A stretch of DNA of 64,000 nucleotides from Rhodobacterales bacterium RIFCSPHIGHO2_02_FULL_62_130 (GCA_001828855.1 MHZT01000036.1:1-64000), one strand, 5' to 3'; shown: positions 8,122-17,800, counted from the first letter of the stretch. A program made the numbers and translations. The notes: generated by a model from the sequence alone, not told the origin.

Positions 8122-8621
8122 TGACGCTTCCGCAGCTTGTCAGCCTTGGCGATCAGCATCTTCTTCTTCAAGGGCGAGAGGTGGTCGAAGTAAAGTTTTC
8201 CGGCCAGATGGTCGATCTGGTGTTGCACCGAGGTGGCCCAGAGATTGACGAAATCCTTGTCCTCGATCTGCCCTTCGGCGTTCAGGAAGCGCACCGTTAC
8301 CGCACGGGGGCGGCTGATCACAGCCGAGACGCCGGGCAGGTTGGGCGAGGCTTCTTCATGGTCGCGGAACTGGCCCGAGGCGTGCAGGATTTCGGGGTTG
8401 GCCATCAGGATCGCCTGCCCGCGTTCATCGGAACAATCCACCACCGCCAGCCGCAGCGGGACGCCGATCTGCACGGCGGCAAGCCCATAGCCGGGCATGG
8501 CATCCATCGTGTCGACCATATCGGCCCAGATCGCGCGCACCTCTGGCGTGATTTCGGGCACATCGGCGGCGGGGGTTTTCAGCACGGGATGCGGATAGGG
8601 CAGGCACAGGCGGACGGTCAT
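8118..8621 (-). CDS. Peptide deformylase-like protein, probably inactive
   Basis: A 167-residue protein with the deformylase fold. Motif 1 is nearly normal ([10 protein letters not shown], residues 44-53). In motif 2, where active enzymes read EGCLSLPG, this protein has EASPNLPG, so the metal-binding Cys is Ser92. In motif 3 the HExxH is HQIDH (134-138), so the catalytic Glu is Gln135. Both metal-binding His residues remain. Loss of the Cys ligand and general base predicts no deformylase activity. It is translationally coupled to both neighbours, so it may act as a partner or have another role. Confidence 0.85.
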   Translation of the reverse strand: MTVRLCLPYPHPVLKTPAADVPEITPEVRAIWADMVDTMDAMPGYGLAAVQIGVPLRLAVVDCSDERGQAILMANPEILHASGQFRDHEEASPNLPGVSAVISRPRAVTVRFLNAEGQIEDKDFVNLWATSVQHQIDHLAGKLYFDHLSPLKKKMLIAKADKLRKRQ

Positions 8622-9100
8622 AGCAAAGCCCCTTCGGCAATGGCGCGGTCGGCGGGCGACAGGTGATCCAGCGTCAGGATGCCGTCAAGGTGGTCATATT
8701 CATGCTGCGCGCAAATGGCGGCAAAACCGGACAGGGTTTCTTCGTGCAAGGCACCCTCAAGATCGGTCCAGCGCAGGCGGGCTTCGGTGGCGCGGGCGAC
8801 ATAGGTGGTGGCGCCGGGCAGCGAAAGGCAACCCTCCGGCCCCGTGGCGCGGGTATCGGACAGCCAGAGGATTTCGGGATTCACAAAGACTTGCGGGGTG
8901 CGGATGCCCTCTTTCCATGTCACATCCATCACAAACAGCCGCAGCAGCGCGCCGACCTGCGGCGCGGCCAGACCGCGACCGGGGGCGGCATACATCGTGT
9001 CCAGCATATCGGCGGCCAAGGCGCGGACATCGCCCCTGACGGGCGTGCAAACCGTGGTCAGGCGCGGATCGGGCCAGCGCAGGATCGGCAAAACGGCCAT
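8618..9100 (-). CDS. Peptide deformylase (second copy, active motifs)
   Basis: About 160 residues. All three deformylase motifs are present: GRGLAAPQVG, EGCLSLPG and QHEYDHLDG. The start is ATG 9100 (MAVLPILRW), which shares one base with the stop of the upstream copy (TGATG). The longer frame to 9232 is an antisense artefact. It differs from the first copy throughout and lacks the basic C-terminal helix (RKMEKLKRERARA), so it may differ in ribosome association. Confidence 0.9.
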   Translation of the reverse strand: MAVLPILRWPDPRLTTVCTPVRGDVRALAADMLDTMYAAPGRGLAAPQVGALLRLFVMDVTWKEGIRTPQVFVNPEILWLSDTRATGPEGCLSLPGATTYVARATEARLRWTDLEGALHEETLSGFAAICAQHEYDHLDGILTLDHLSPADRAIAEGALL

Positions 9101-9612
9101 CAGGCGCGCGCCCGTTCCCGCTTTAGCTTTTCCATCTTGCGCGTGATCATCTGCCGCTTCAGCGGGCCAAGGTAATCGATGAACAGCTTGCCATCGAGAT
9201 GGTCGATTTCGTGCTGCACGCATGTGGCCCACAGCCCGTCGAACTGGCGTTCCTGTGTGGCACCGTCCAGATCCATCCAGCGTACCTTGACCGAAGCGGG
9301 GCGTTTCACCTCGGCATATTGGTCAGGGATCGAGAGGCAGCCCTCATCGTAGGTGGACTGGTCTTCCGAGGACCAGATCACCTGCGGATTGAGCAGAACC
9401 ATTGGTTCGGGCGGGGCATCCTTGATGCAATCCATCACGATCACCCGCTTCATCGCGCCGACCTGTGGCGCGGCAAGGCCAATGCCGGGGGCGTCATACA
9501 TGGTTTCCAGCATGTCGCGCGCAAGTTCGGTGATCTCGGAAGTCACCTCGGCCACAGGGTCGCAAGGTTTCTTCAGACGCGGGTCGGGATGGATCAGGAT
9601 GGCGCGGATCAT
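9100..9612 (-). CDS. def: Peptide deformylase (canonical copy)
   Basis: 170 residues. It removes the N-formyl group from nascent proteins. The motifs are canonical: GIGLAAPQVG, EGCLSIPDQ and QHEIDHLDG, with Cys and two His as metal ligands and Glu as base. The basic tail (RKMEKLKRERARA) matches the helix that docks deformylase to the ribosome in other bacteria. It is the first gene of the def-def-deflike-fmt operon. Confidence 0.95.
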   Translation of the reverse strand: MIRAILIHPDPRLKKPCDPVAEVTSEITELARDMLETMYDAPGIGLAAPQVGAMKRVIVMDCIKDAPPEPMVLLNPQVIWSSEDQSTYDEGCLSIPDQYAEVKRPASVKVRWMDLDGATQERQFDGLWATCVQHEIDHLDGKLFIDYLGPLKRQMITRKMEKLKRERARA

Positions 9613-9696
9613 GTTTGGTATTTACGGCGCAGCGGGGATTGGTGCAAGAGGAAGCGGCAGGGCAAGCTGGCTGCGGACATGGCTAGGTATCATGAA

Positions 9697-9715
9697 AAAT
9701 TATTCTGAATAATTT
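9697..9715. promoter_or_regulatory. Palindrome in AT-rich region upstream of the MalY/PatB-type gene
   Basis: AAATTATTC-T-GAATAATTT is a perfect palindrome with 9-bp arms, in a 200-base AT-rich gap between the divergent def operon and the lyase gene. It could be an operator or overlap a promoter. No adjacent regulator gene points to its ligand. Confidence 0.4.
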
Positions 9716-9821
9716 GCATATTTTAGCATAAAATTCTGAACTTTTCTATAAATCAGGAACCACATTCCGATAGTGACATTATATCAGGAATACCATACCT
9801 TAACGGCAGGGCAAGATACAG

Positions 9822-10994
9822 ATGGACTTTGATACTCCGGTTAACCGCATCGGCACGCACTCGGTCAAGTGGGACGCGATGGAGGCGATTTATGGCGTTC
9901 CGGCCAGCGATGGCATCGCCATGTGGGTCGCGGATATGGAGTTTCGGCCACCAACCTGTGTGCAAACCGCGCTGGAAAAGATGCTGGCCCACGGCGTTTA
10001 CGGCTATTACGGCGATGAGACCGAATATCTGGACGCAATCTGCTGGTGGATGAAAACCCGCCACGGCTGGACGGTGGACCGCGCAGGTATCTTTACCACG
10101 CATGGTTTGGTGAACGGCACCGCGATGTGCATCGACGCCTTTACCAAGCCGGGGGATGGCGTAGTGCTGATGACACCGGTGTATCATGCGTTCTCGCGGA
10201 TCATTAAAGGCGCGGGGCGGGTTGTGGTGGAATGTCCGCTGGCGGTTGTCGATGGCAGCTATCAGATGGATTTCGCGGCGTGGGACGCGCAGATGACCGG
10301 CGGGGAAACCATGCTGATCCTGTGCTCGCCGCATAATCCGGGCGGGCGGGTCTGGACCGAGGCCGAGTTGCGCGGCGTGGCCGATTTTGCCAAACGGCAT
10401 GATCTGATCTTGGTGTCGGACGAGATTCACCACGATCTGGTGATGCCGGGCAACAAGCATATCGTCATGGCCAACGCCGACCCCGATATTGCCGACCGTC
10501 TGGTGATGATGACTGCCACCACCAAGACTTTCAACATCGCGGGCGCCCATTCGGGGAATGTGATTATTGCCGATCCGGCCTTGCGCGCGCGCTTTGCCGA
10601 GCGGATGAACGCGATGGGGATTTCGCCGAATTCCTTCGGGATGTTCATGGCGACGGCGGCCTATTCGCCGGAAGGGGCGGCTTGGGTCGATGCGCTGTGC
10701 GCCTATTTGGATGGCAACCGCAAGCTGTTCGACGCAGGGATTGCCACAATTCCGGGGCTGAAATCCATGCCGTTGCAGGCGACCTATCTGGCTTGGGTGG
10801 ATTTTTCCGGCACAGGGATGACGCAGGCCGAGTTTATCAACCGCGTGCAGACCGTGGCCAAGATTGCCACCAACCACGGCACGGCCTTTGGCACCGGCGG
10901 CGAGACCTATCTACGGTTCAACATTGCCACCACCCGCGCGCAGGTGGCCGAGGCGGTGGCGCGGCTGCAAGCGGCCTTTGCCGACCTGCAGTAA
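9822..10994 (+). CDS. MalY/PatB-family PLP-dependent C-S lyase/aminotransferase
   Basis: 390 residues, fold type I PLP enzyme. The opening (FDTPVNRIGTHSVKWD) and the sequence MWVADMEFRPP match the MalY/PatB group of cystathionine beta-lyases. The PLP lysine is in TATTKTFNIAG, the conserved SDEIHHDL precedes it, and the C-terminal arginine is in TYLRFNIATTR. Members cleave C-S bonds of cystathionine or other cysteine conjugates, and some act as aminotransferases, so the substrate is not fixed. It stands alone with its own AT-rich promoter region. Confidence 0.85.
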   Translation: MDFDTPVNRIGTHSVKWDAMEAIYGVPASDGIAMWVADMEFRPPTCVQTALEKMLAHGVYGYYGDETEYLDAICWWMKTRHGWTVDRAGIFTTHGLVNGTAMCIDAFTKPGDGVVLMTPVYHAFSRIIKGAGRVVVECPLAVVDGSYQMDFAAWDAQMTGGETMLILCSPHNPGGRVWTEAELRGVADFAKRHDLILVSDEIHHDLVMPGNKHIVMANADPDIADRLVMMTATTKTFNIAGAHSGNVIIADPALRARFAERMNAMGISPNSFGMFMATAAYSPEGAAWVDALCAYLDGNRKLFDAGIATIPGLKSMPLQATYLAWVDFSGTGMTQAEFINRVQTVAKIATNHGTAFGTGGETYLRFNIATTRAQVAEAVARLQAAFADLQ

Positions 10995-11345
10995 TCAGGA
11001 TTTGGTCAGATAGGCGACTGGCGCGTTTTCATCGCGCCAGTAATCCAGCGCGGCGCGATCCGACACGGCGGTCGAGCGTTTGAATTCGCAGACCAGATCA
11101 CCGTTATCTTCGGTCGAGGCGATGATCAGGCATTGGAACACATGCCGCGCGCCATCATAAACATCGACCAGCCCGCGCAGATGCGGGGTAAGGCCTGCGT
11201 CCAGCGCAAAGCCACCGTCCCAGAACCGCAGAACGGGAAAGACAGCCTCACCCACCTGCACGCGCAGGCGGGATTTGCGGGCCTGTTCGCGCTTGCGCGC
11301 CGCATCCAAACCTTCGCGAACCTCTTTCGGTAGAAATTCCAGCAT
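10995..11345 (-). CDS. Conserved-looking hypothetical protein
   Basis: A 116-residue protein with no motif I recognise. It starts MLEFLPKEVREGLDAARKRE with a charged helix. A likely beta-rich domain follows (VFPVLRFWDGGFALDAG, VYDGARHVFQCLIIASTEDN), ending in FKRSTAVSDRAALDYW. There is no signal peptide or membrane segment. A strong ribosome site (GGAGG) precedes the ATG. It converges with the lyase gene, leaving no gap. Confidence 0.7.
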   Translation of the reverse strand: MLEFLPKEVREGLDAARKREQARKSRLRVQVGEAVFPVLRFWDGGFALDAGLTPHLRGLVDVYDGARHVFQCLIIASTEDNGDLVCEFKRSTAVSDRAALDYWRDENAPVAYLTKS

Positions 11346-11395
11346 GATGGCCTCCGTCCTCCAAGGGCGATACTGCCAAGAAAACGGTTAAGATC

Positions 11396-11515
11396 ATGAC
11401 AACCGTACGACTGTGGCAGAAATGGGCTTTGGCCGTTGCTGTTTTGTCGCAGTTTTATGCGCGGGCAGCGTGGTTGCCTTTGGCGCGGGAATGGGGTTTG
11501 CCTGTTGCGCCCTGA
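11396..11515 (+). CDS. Small ORF (39 aa) upstream of cbiB
   Basis: The frame begins MTTVRLWQKWALAVAVLSQF and ends 13 bases before cbiB. It is rich in Trp, Ala and Leu and could form one membrane-associated helix. The ribosome site is weak (AAGA region). Composition and position suggest a real small gene cotranscribed with cbiB, but similarity is unknown. Confidence 0.4.
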   Translation: MTTVRLWQKWALAVAVLSQFYARAAWLPLAREWGLPVAP

Positions 11516-11528
11516 ACCGGAGCCGAAA

Positions 11529-12437
11529 ATGTCTGCTACCCTGCTGATTCCCGCGCTTTTGCTTGATGCCGCCTTGGGCGAACCCAAACTGCTGTGGGAC
11601 CGATTCCCGCATCCCGCCGTGCTGATGGGCCGCGCGGTGGCTTGGGCCGAGGCGCGACTGAACACGGGCGAGAACCGCAAGGCGCGCGGGGTTCTGGCGA
11701 TGGCGGGGCTGGGGGGGGCGGCGCTGCTGTTGGGCTGGCTGATCCATATCCTGCCGGATTTCGGCGTGATCGAGGTGATCGTGGCCGCGATCCTGCTGGC
11801 GCAAAAAAGTCTGGTGCAGCATGTGCGCGCCGTGGCCGATGCGCTGCGGCTGTCTTTGGGCGACGGGCGGGGCGCGGTTGCGATGATCGTGGGGCGGGAT
11901 ACCGCCGTTCTGGACCGTGCGGGTGTGGCGAGATCGGCGATTGAAAGTGCGGCGGAAAACCTGTCGGACGGGGTGATTGCGCCCGCGTTCTGGTTCCTGA
12001 TCGGCGGGCTGCCGGGGCTGATGCTGTATAAGATCTCCAACACTGCCGACAGCATGATCGGCCACCGTACCCCGCGCTATGAACAGTTCGGTTGGGCCGC
12101 GGCGCGGTTTGACGATCTGCTGAACCTGATCCCCGCACGGCTGACGGCAGTGCTGATCGCGGTGACGCACGGGATGCTGAACCCCGCGCCGATCCTGCGC
12201 GACGCGCCGTTGCACCGCAGCCCCAACGCGGGCTGGCCCGAGGCTGCGATGGCGGTCTGTCTGAATATCTCACTGTCGGGGCCGCGCAGCTATCATGGCA
12301 AGCAATCGGATTTCCCGTGGGTCTGGCCGGAAGGGCGGCGCGATCTGGGACCGGACGATATTGACGCCGCCGTTTCGGCGCTGTGGCGGGCGTGGGGCGC
12401 GATGCTGGCGATCACCGTTCTGGTGGCAATTCTGTAA
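11529..12437 (+). CDS. cbiB: Adenosylcobinamide-phosphate synthase (CbiB/CobD)
   Basis: 302 residues, polytopic inner-membrane protein of vitamin B12 synthesis. It attaches aminopropanol (phosphate) to adenosylcobyric acid. Family features visible: the N-terminal LLDAALGEP, then VARSAIESAAENLSDGVIAP, and YKISNTADSMIGHR, followed by FDDLLNLIPARLTA. The start ATG 11529 has GGAG just upstream. Upstream frame extension to 11436 is rejected. I see no cobalamin riboswitch in the short upstream gap and no other cob gene in the window. Confidence 0.9.
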   Translation: MSATLLIPALLLDAALGEPKLLWDRFPHPAVLMGRAVAWAEARLNTGENRKARGVLAMAGLGGAALLLGWLIHILPDFGVIEVIVAAILLAQKSLVQHVRAVADALRLSLGDGRGAVAMIVGRDTAVLDRAGVARSAIESAAENLSDGVIAPAFWFLIGGLPGLMLYKISNTADSMIGHRTPRYEQFGWAAARFDDLLNLIPARLTAVLIAVTHGMLNPAPILRDAPLHRSPNAGWPEAAMAVCLNISLSGPRSYHGKQSDFPWVWPEGRRDLGPDDIDAAVSALWRAWGAMLAITVLVAIL

Positions 12438-12476
12438 GACCCTGCTAGGGTCGGCCCGAGTTTACCGGAGCGTTCC

Positions 12477-13637
12477 ATGCGTCTTGCCCTTGCTTTTGCC
12501 TTGCTTGCCAGCCCTGCCCTGTCTGCGCCCTGCGGTGGTGATTTCGCCGGATTTATCGACGCCATGGCAACTGAGGCCCGCGCGGCGGGTCAGCCGGATG
12601 CGGCGATTGCACGGTTCTTTGACGGCGCGCGGATCGACAAGGCCGTGCTGAAGGCGGACCGGTCGCAAGGCGTGTTCCGCAAGACCTTTCTGGATTTCAG
12701 CCAAAGTCTGATCTCGAAAAGCCGCATCCAGAATGGTGCGGTATATGGCCAGAAATATGATGCCGAATTTGATCGGGCGGCGGCGGATTATGGTGTGTCG
12801 CGCGGGATCTTGTTGGCCTTCTGGGCGTTTGAAACCGATTTCGGGCAGGTGCAGGGCGATTTCAACACCCGCAACGCCTTGCTGACCTTGGCGCATGATT
12901 GCCGCCGCCCCGAGATTTTCCAGCCGCAGGTGATCGCCGCGATTGCGCTGACCGCGCTGGATGATTTCGATCCGGCCAGTACCACGGGGGCTTGGGCGGG
13001 CGAGATTGGCATGGTGCAGATGCTGCCGCGCGACATTCTGGAGCGCGGCAAGGATGGCGATGGCGACGGGCTGATCACGCTGAAAACATCCGCACCCGAT
13101 GCGATCCTGTCGGGCGCGGCGATGTTGCAGCACCACGGCTGGCGCGCGGGCGAGCCTTGGTTGCAAGAGGTGGTGCTGCCCGAGGGTCTGGATTGGGCGC
13201 AAACCGGCTTGGATACCGCGCTGCCCGTGGCCGACTGGGCCGCGATGGGGGTGCAACCGCGTGAGGGCGCTTTGGCGGACGGCCTGACGGCTTCGGTGCT
13301 GCTGCCGCAGGGGCGGAAGGGGCCGGCGTTTTTGGCCTATCCGAATTACAAGGTCCTGTTTGAATGGAACAAAAGCTTTGTCTACGTGACCACCGCCGCC
13401 TATTTCGCCACACGGTTGGAAGGGGCTGCCCCCTATGCGGCGGGCAATCCTGATCCGGCTTTGACGGGAGAGCAGATGATCGTACTTCAGGAAAAGCTGG
13501 CCGCGCGGGGGCATGATGTCGGCAAGATCGACGGGATTCTGGGGGCTGCAACGCGGACGGCAGTGCAGGCCGAACAGGTGCGGCTGGGCCTGCCCGCCGA
13601 TGCCTGGCCGACGGTTGAACTGCTGGAGGCGCTATGA
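12477..13637 (+). CDS. MltB-type lytic murein transglycosylase
   Basis: 386 residues. A signal peptide (MRLALAFALLASPALSAP) exports it. The catalytic domain follows MltB: AFWAFETDFGQVQGDFNTRN includes the catalytic Glu, followed by GEIGMVQMLPRDIL and the metal-loop-like DGDGDGL. A C-terminal peptidoglycan-binding domain occupies about residues 325-386 (LQEKLAARGHDVGKIDGILG). No lipobox is evident, so it is likely soluble in the periplasm. It cleaves glycan strands with anhydromuramic ends. Confidence 0.88.
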   Translation: MRLALAFALLASPALSAPCGGDFAGFIDAMATEARAAGQPDAAIARFFDGARIDKAVLKADRSQGVFRKTFLDFSQSLISKSRIQNGAVYGQKYDAEFDRAAADYGVSRGILLAFWAFETDFGQVQGDFNTRNALLTLAHDCRRPEIFQPQVIAAIALTALDDFDPASTTGAWAGEIGMVQMLPRDILERGKDGDGDGLITLKTSAPDAILSGAAMLQHHGWRAGEPWLQEVVLPEGLDWAQTGLDTALPVADWAAMGVQPREGALADGLTASVLLPQGRKGPAFLAYPNYKVLFEWNKSFVYVTTAAYFATRLEGAAPYAAGNPDPALTGEQMIVLQEKLAARGHDVGKIDGILGAATRTAVQAEQVRLGLPADAWPTVELLEAL

Positions 13638-14170
13638 TTACCGCAGCCGAACTTGCCGCCGCGCTGCCGCATGTGCTGGCCGCGCCGAAGACTGATGCGC
13701 CGATTATCTCGCTGTGCCTGCGTCCCGCCTTTGGCGCGCGCGTCTTCCCCGACCGCATCGCGATGACCCGCGCGGAAGGAATCCCCGGCGAACGCTGGGC
13801 CACCCTGCCGTGGAGCAGGCTGGAAGATGGATCGCCCGATCCGCGCATACAGGTGTCGCTGCTGCCGTCGCGGGTTATGGATTTGGTTTGGCGGGATAAA
13901 TCCATGCCGCACCCGGGTGATCCGATTGTGGCCGATCTGGATATGTCGGTGGCGAACCTGCCGGTGGGGACGCTGATTCAGGCCGGAACGGCCGTGCTGC
14001 GGGTGTCGGATCTGCCCAACAACGGCTGTGCCAAGTGGAAGGTACGCTACGGGGCCGATGCGATGGCATGGGTCGTGGCCGACCCTGCCTTGCGGCTGCG
14101 TGGGGTGCTGTGTTCGGTCGAGGTGGATGGCGAGGTGACGATGGCCGACCGTTTGCAGGTGCTTCGTTAA
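13634..14170 (+). CDS. MOSC-like domain protein
   Basis: 178 residues, overlapping the transglycosylase stop by four bases. The region VLRVSDLPNNGCAKWKVRYG resembles the MOSC fold (C-terminal domain of molybdenum cofactor sulfurase), with a conserved Cys and GDPI segment before it. MOSC proteins often carry sulfur or react N-hydroxylated compounds. The identification is by pattern only and the gene could be an uncharacterised relative. Coupling to mltB may reflect only shared transcription. Confidence 0.6.
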   Translation: MITAAELAAALPHVLAAPKTDAPIISLCLRPAFGARVFPDRIAMTRAEGIPGERWATLPWSRLEDGSPDPRIQVSLLPSRVMDLVWRDKSMPHPGDPIVADLDMSVANLPVGTLIQAGTAVLRVSDLPNNGCAKWKVRYGADAMAWVVADPALRLRGVLCSVEVDGEVTMADRLQVLR

Positions 14171-14266
14171 CCACGATGTGACGGGTTTCTTTACCGAAGC
14201 TTAAGGATTTGCTAGGATGCTGTGCATACGAAACGTGCTAATCCAGTTTTCTTACCTTTGAAAACG

Positions 14267-14294
14267 GCCCGGCGGGGGTGCGACCCCGCCGGGC
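14267..14294. terminator. Bidirectional terminator hairpin
   Basis: GCCCGGCGGGG pairs with CCCCGCCGGGC (11 bp) around a short loop. On the plus strand CTTCCTTCTTTT follows; on the minus strand CGTTTTC follows. It can end both the MOSC transcript and the small minus-strand gene next to it. Confidence 0.7.
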
Positions 14295-14310
14295 TTCCTT
14301 CTTTTCGGGA

Positions 14311-14409
14311 TCAGATCCCGATCCAAAGGCGGATGATGGCAACCAACAGCGTCGCCGCTGCAATCAACACCATCCACTTACGAAACGTTAATTCATCCAG
14401 CTTACTCAC
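14311..14409 (-). CDS. Small single-pass membrane protein (about 29-32 aa)
   Basis: A minus-strand frame encodes a short charged N-terminus followed by a hydrophobic helix (WMVLIAAATLLVAIIRLWIG) and stops just before a strong terminator. The start is unusual. GTG 14409 lies inside a perfect anti-SD match (GGAGGTGA), so the true start may be the CTG at 14400, which has ideal spacing from it. The combination of full-length Shine-Dalgarno, membrane helix and terminator argues for a real gene missed by length cut-offs. Function unknown. Confidence 0.45.
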   Translation of the reverse strand: MSKLDELTFRKWMVLIAAATLLVAIIRLWIGI

Positions 14410-14470
14410 CTCCCGTCACCGCAAAGGGTTGCGGCGGGATCAGGCATAGCGGGCGATGGTTAACAAAGGC

Positions 14471-14815
14471 CTACATGCCCTCGTCGCGCTGACGGGTGCT
14501 GCGGCGCCAGTCGGTGCAATGGGCGACCATGTCTTGCACCAGTTCGGCCCAGCGGGACAGAGGGGTGGGCGGCACCTGCACGGTGATGCGGGTTTCGCCT
14601 TGGTGGATGTCCATCGGGGCATCGGGGTGTAGCGCGGTCCATGCCGCGATCTGCGCTTCGGTCGCGCGCAGCGGCCATGCAAGCGCCAGTTGCCAGCCTT
14701 GCCCTGCAGGTGTGGCGGTAAATTCGGGCAGCGTAGGATCGGTACGGGCGTAGATCACGCCAGCCACGGTTTCCACGCCGGAAAATCCGGCCTTGCGAAG
14801 GGCGTCTTCCATCAC
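14471..14815 (-). CDS. Hypothetical protein downstream of smc
   Basis: 114 residues, overlapping the smc stop by four bases (ATGA), so translated with it. It starts MMEDALRKAGFSGVETVAGV and has an alternating hydrophobic pattern with several tryptophans, likely a small alpha/beta domain. I recognise no motif. Its coupling to smc suggests an associated role, but that is inference. Confidence 0.65.
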   Translation of the reverse strand: MMEDALRKAGFSGVETVAGVIYARTDPTLPEFTATPAGQGWQLALAWPLRATEAQIAAWTALHPDAPMDIHQGETRITVQVPPTPLSRWAELVQDMVAHCTDWRRSTRQRDEGM

Positions 14816-17800
14816 GCGACCAAAGCCTCGGCGCGTTTCAGATCGACCGAGACAAGCTGGCTAACCCCTTGCTCTGCCATCGTAACCCCGAACAAGCGAT
14901 CCATCCGCGCCATCGTCACGCCGTGGTGGGTGATGATCAGGAACCGGGTTTCGGTGCGGCGGGTCATCTCGTCCAGCAGGTCACAGAACCGCGTCACGTT
15001 GGCATCGTCCAGCGGCGCGTCGACCTCGTCCAGCACGCAGATCGGCGCGGGGTTGGCAAGGAACACGCCGAAAATCAGCGCAAGGGCGGTCAGGGTTTGC
15101 TCGCCACCTGACAAAAGCGACAGGGTGGACAGGCGTTTTCCGGGCGGCTGGCACATGATTTCAAGGCCAGCCTCCAGCGGATCATCGGATTCCACAAGCA
15201 CCAGACGCGCCTCGCCGCCGCCGAAAAGATGGGTGAACAGGGTGCCGAAATTGGCGTTGACCTGTTCGAAGGCGGTTAACAAACGCTCGCGGCCTTCCTT
15301 GTTCAGACCGGCAATGCCCGAGCGCAGCTTTTTGATAGCCTCTTCCAGATCGCCCTTTTCGCGGGCCAGAGTGTCATATTCATCATTAACGGATTTGGCA
15401 TCTTCTTCGGCGCGCAGGTTCACCGCGCCCATCGCCTCGCGCTGCCGTTTCAGGCGTTGCACGTCGATATCCAGCGCCTCGGCATCGGGCATTTTGTCGG
15501 GATCGACGCGCAGGGTGTCCAGCAGTTGCGCGGGCGTCGCCCCCGCCTCTTCGGCGATGCGTTCGGCGGCATAGGTCACGGTTTCGCGGGCGGCTTCGGC
15601 GCGGGCCTCGGCGCGGGCGCGGGCCTCGCGCGCTTCGCCAGCCAGACGTTCGGCGTCGCGCTCGGTGTCGCGGGCGGTGCGAAGGGCGGCTTCGGCCTCG
15701 GCCAAAGCATCGGCGGCGATGCGGCGGCGGTCTTCGGCGGTGTCGATGGCTTCGGAGAGTTCCTCGCGCTTGATGGCGATTTCTTCGGGCGCGGCAGAGG
15801 CGTCGGCCAGTTCTTCTTCGGCCTCGATCTTGCGCGCGGCCAATTCGGCCAGCCGCTTTTCTGCCGTGTCCAGACGGAGACGCCAGCCGGACAATTCCTT
15901 GACCGCCTCTTGCCTGCGGCGCACCCGTGCTTCGCCTTCGCGGCGCAACTCGTCATGGGCAGAGCGGCGTGACATCATGGTGATGCGCGCGGCCTCAACA
16001 GCCATGCGCGCCCCATCGACGGCAGCGCGGGCGCCGTCCAGATCGGGCAGATCGTCGGCGGCGGCCATCGCCTCATCCAGACGTTCGCGGGCCTCGGCGA
16101 CCTCATCGGCATAGCGCGAAACGGCCAGTTTCGCGGCCTCAAGCTTGCCCGCAGAGATCGACATATCGGCTTCGGCGCGGGCAGCCATGCGGCCTGCTTC
16201 GGCCACACGGGTATCGGCGGCGCGGCGGGCATCGCGGGCTATCTGGTCGGCGCGGGCCAGATCGGCAAGGCGGGATTGCAGCGCGGCATGGGCTTGGGCG
16301 GCACCAGCGGCGCGGGCGGCAACCTCTTCCAGATCGCGTTTCAGGCGGGTCAGGCGGTTGAGTTGTTGCAGGCGCAGGGCGGCGGCAGAGGGGGCATCCT
16401 CGGCCCCCGCGCGGAAGCCATCCCAGCGCCAGAGGTCGCCTTCACGGCTGACCAATCGTTGCCCAGGTTGCAGGGCGTGCTGCAAATGCGGGCCTTCGTC
16501 GCGGGTGACAAGGCCGATCTGGCCCATGCGGCGGGCCATGACTTCGGGCGCCTGCACATGGGCGGACAGGGGTATAATGCCGGTGGGCAGGGGTTGCGGA
16601 TCGGCGTAATCGGGCAGCGTGACCCAGCCGGATCGGCGGTCCGCCCCGACCTGCGGCGCGCGCAGATCATCGGCCAAGGCCGCGCCAATGGCCTTTTCCA
16701 AGCCCGGTTCCACCACCAGCAGATCCAGCACCTGATGCCCTGCCAGCGATTCGCGTTCGACCAGCTTGGCCAAGGCGGCAACCTCGGCGCGCAGGGCTGA
16801 TGCCTCGCCCTCGGCTTCGGAACGGGCGGCGCGGGCGTCGGCCTCGCGGCCCTGCACATCGGCGCGGGCCTCTTCGGCGGCCAGAAGTGCCTCTTCGGCG
16901 GCTTCGGCAAGGGCGGCAGCGGTTTCCTGCGCCTCTTGCGCGGCGTCAAAGCCTTCGGTCGCGGCGGCTAACGCGGTTTCGGCGGCGGTGACGGTTTCGC
17001 GGGCGCGGTTGGCCTCGGCTTCGGCCTTGACCAAGGTGGCGCGGCTGTCGGCCAGCATCCGCTGCACGGATTGGTGGCGGGCGGCAAGGCGGGCGGCGTC
17101 TTCGGTGGCTTGCGACAGCAGGCCTTCGCGGTCGGTCAGGATCGCGGATGCCTCGCGCGCGATGTCGGCGGCTTCGGCAAGTCGGTCGTCATGGCCTTCG
17201 GAGGCGCGCAGAAGCTGGTCCACCTCCCATTCCAGCCGTGCGATGGTTTCGCCCGCGTCACGGTTCAGGCCGGTTTCACGGTCGGCGTCGCGCACCAGTT
17301 CCACGATGCGCCCGCGCAGGGTTTCGATCATCGCGCGGGCGCGCGCCTCTTGGTCGCCCAACTGATCGCGCTGCACGGAAAGGCGTTGCAGGATGGCGGC
17401 GGCAATCGCCTCTTCCTCGCGCTTGGGGGGCAGCACGTCTTCGGCGGCTTCGCGCTGTTTGGCGGCAAGGCGGGAGGCGGCCTCGGCCTGCGCGGCCAAA
17501 GTGACGCGCTGGCGCAGGAAGCCGTCAGCCTCGGCGCGGGCAAGATCGGCCTCGCGCCAGCGGCGGAACAGCAAAAGCCCCTCGGCCTGCCGCAGTTCCT
17601 CGCCGATTTCGCGATAGCGGGCGGCCTGTTTGGCCTGCCGCGTCAGGGTGGACAGTTGTTGCGCAAGTTGCTCCAGCACGTCATCAACCCGCAGCAGGTT
17701 CTGCTCGGCGCCTGCGAGTTTCAATTCCGCCTCGTGCCGGCGGGCGTAGAGGCCGGAAATCCCTGCCGCCTCTTCCAGCACGCGGCGGCGGGCCTTGGGT

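Noticed and set aside
11346-11528. Cobalamin riboswitch before cbiB
   Set aside because: The gap is short and I do not see the conserved B12-box core or paired elements.
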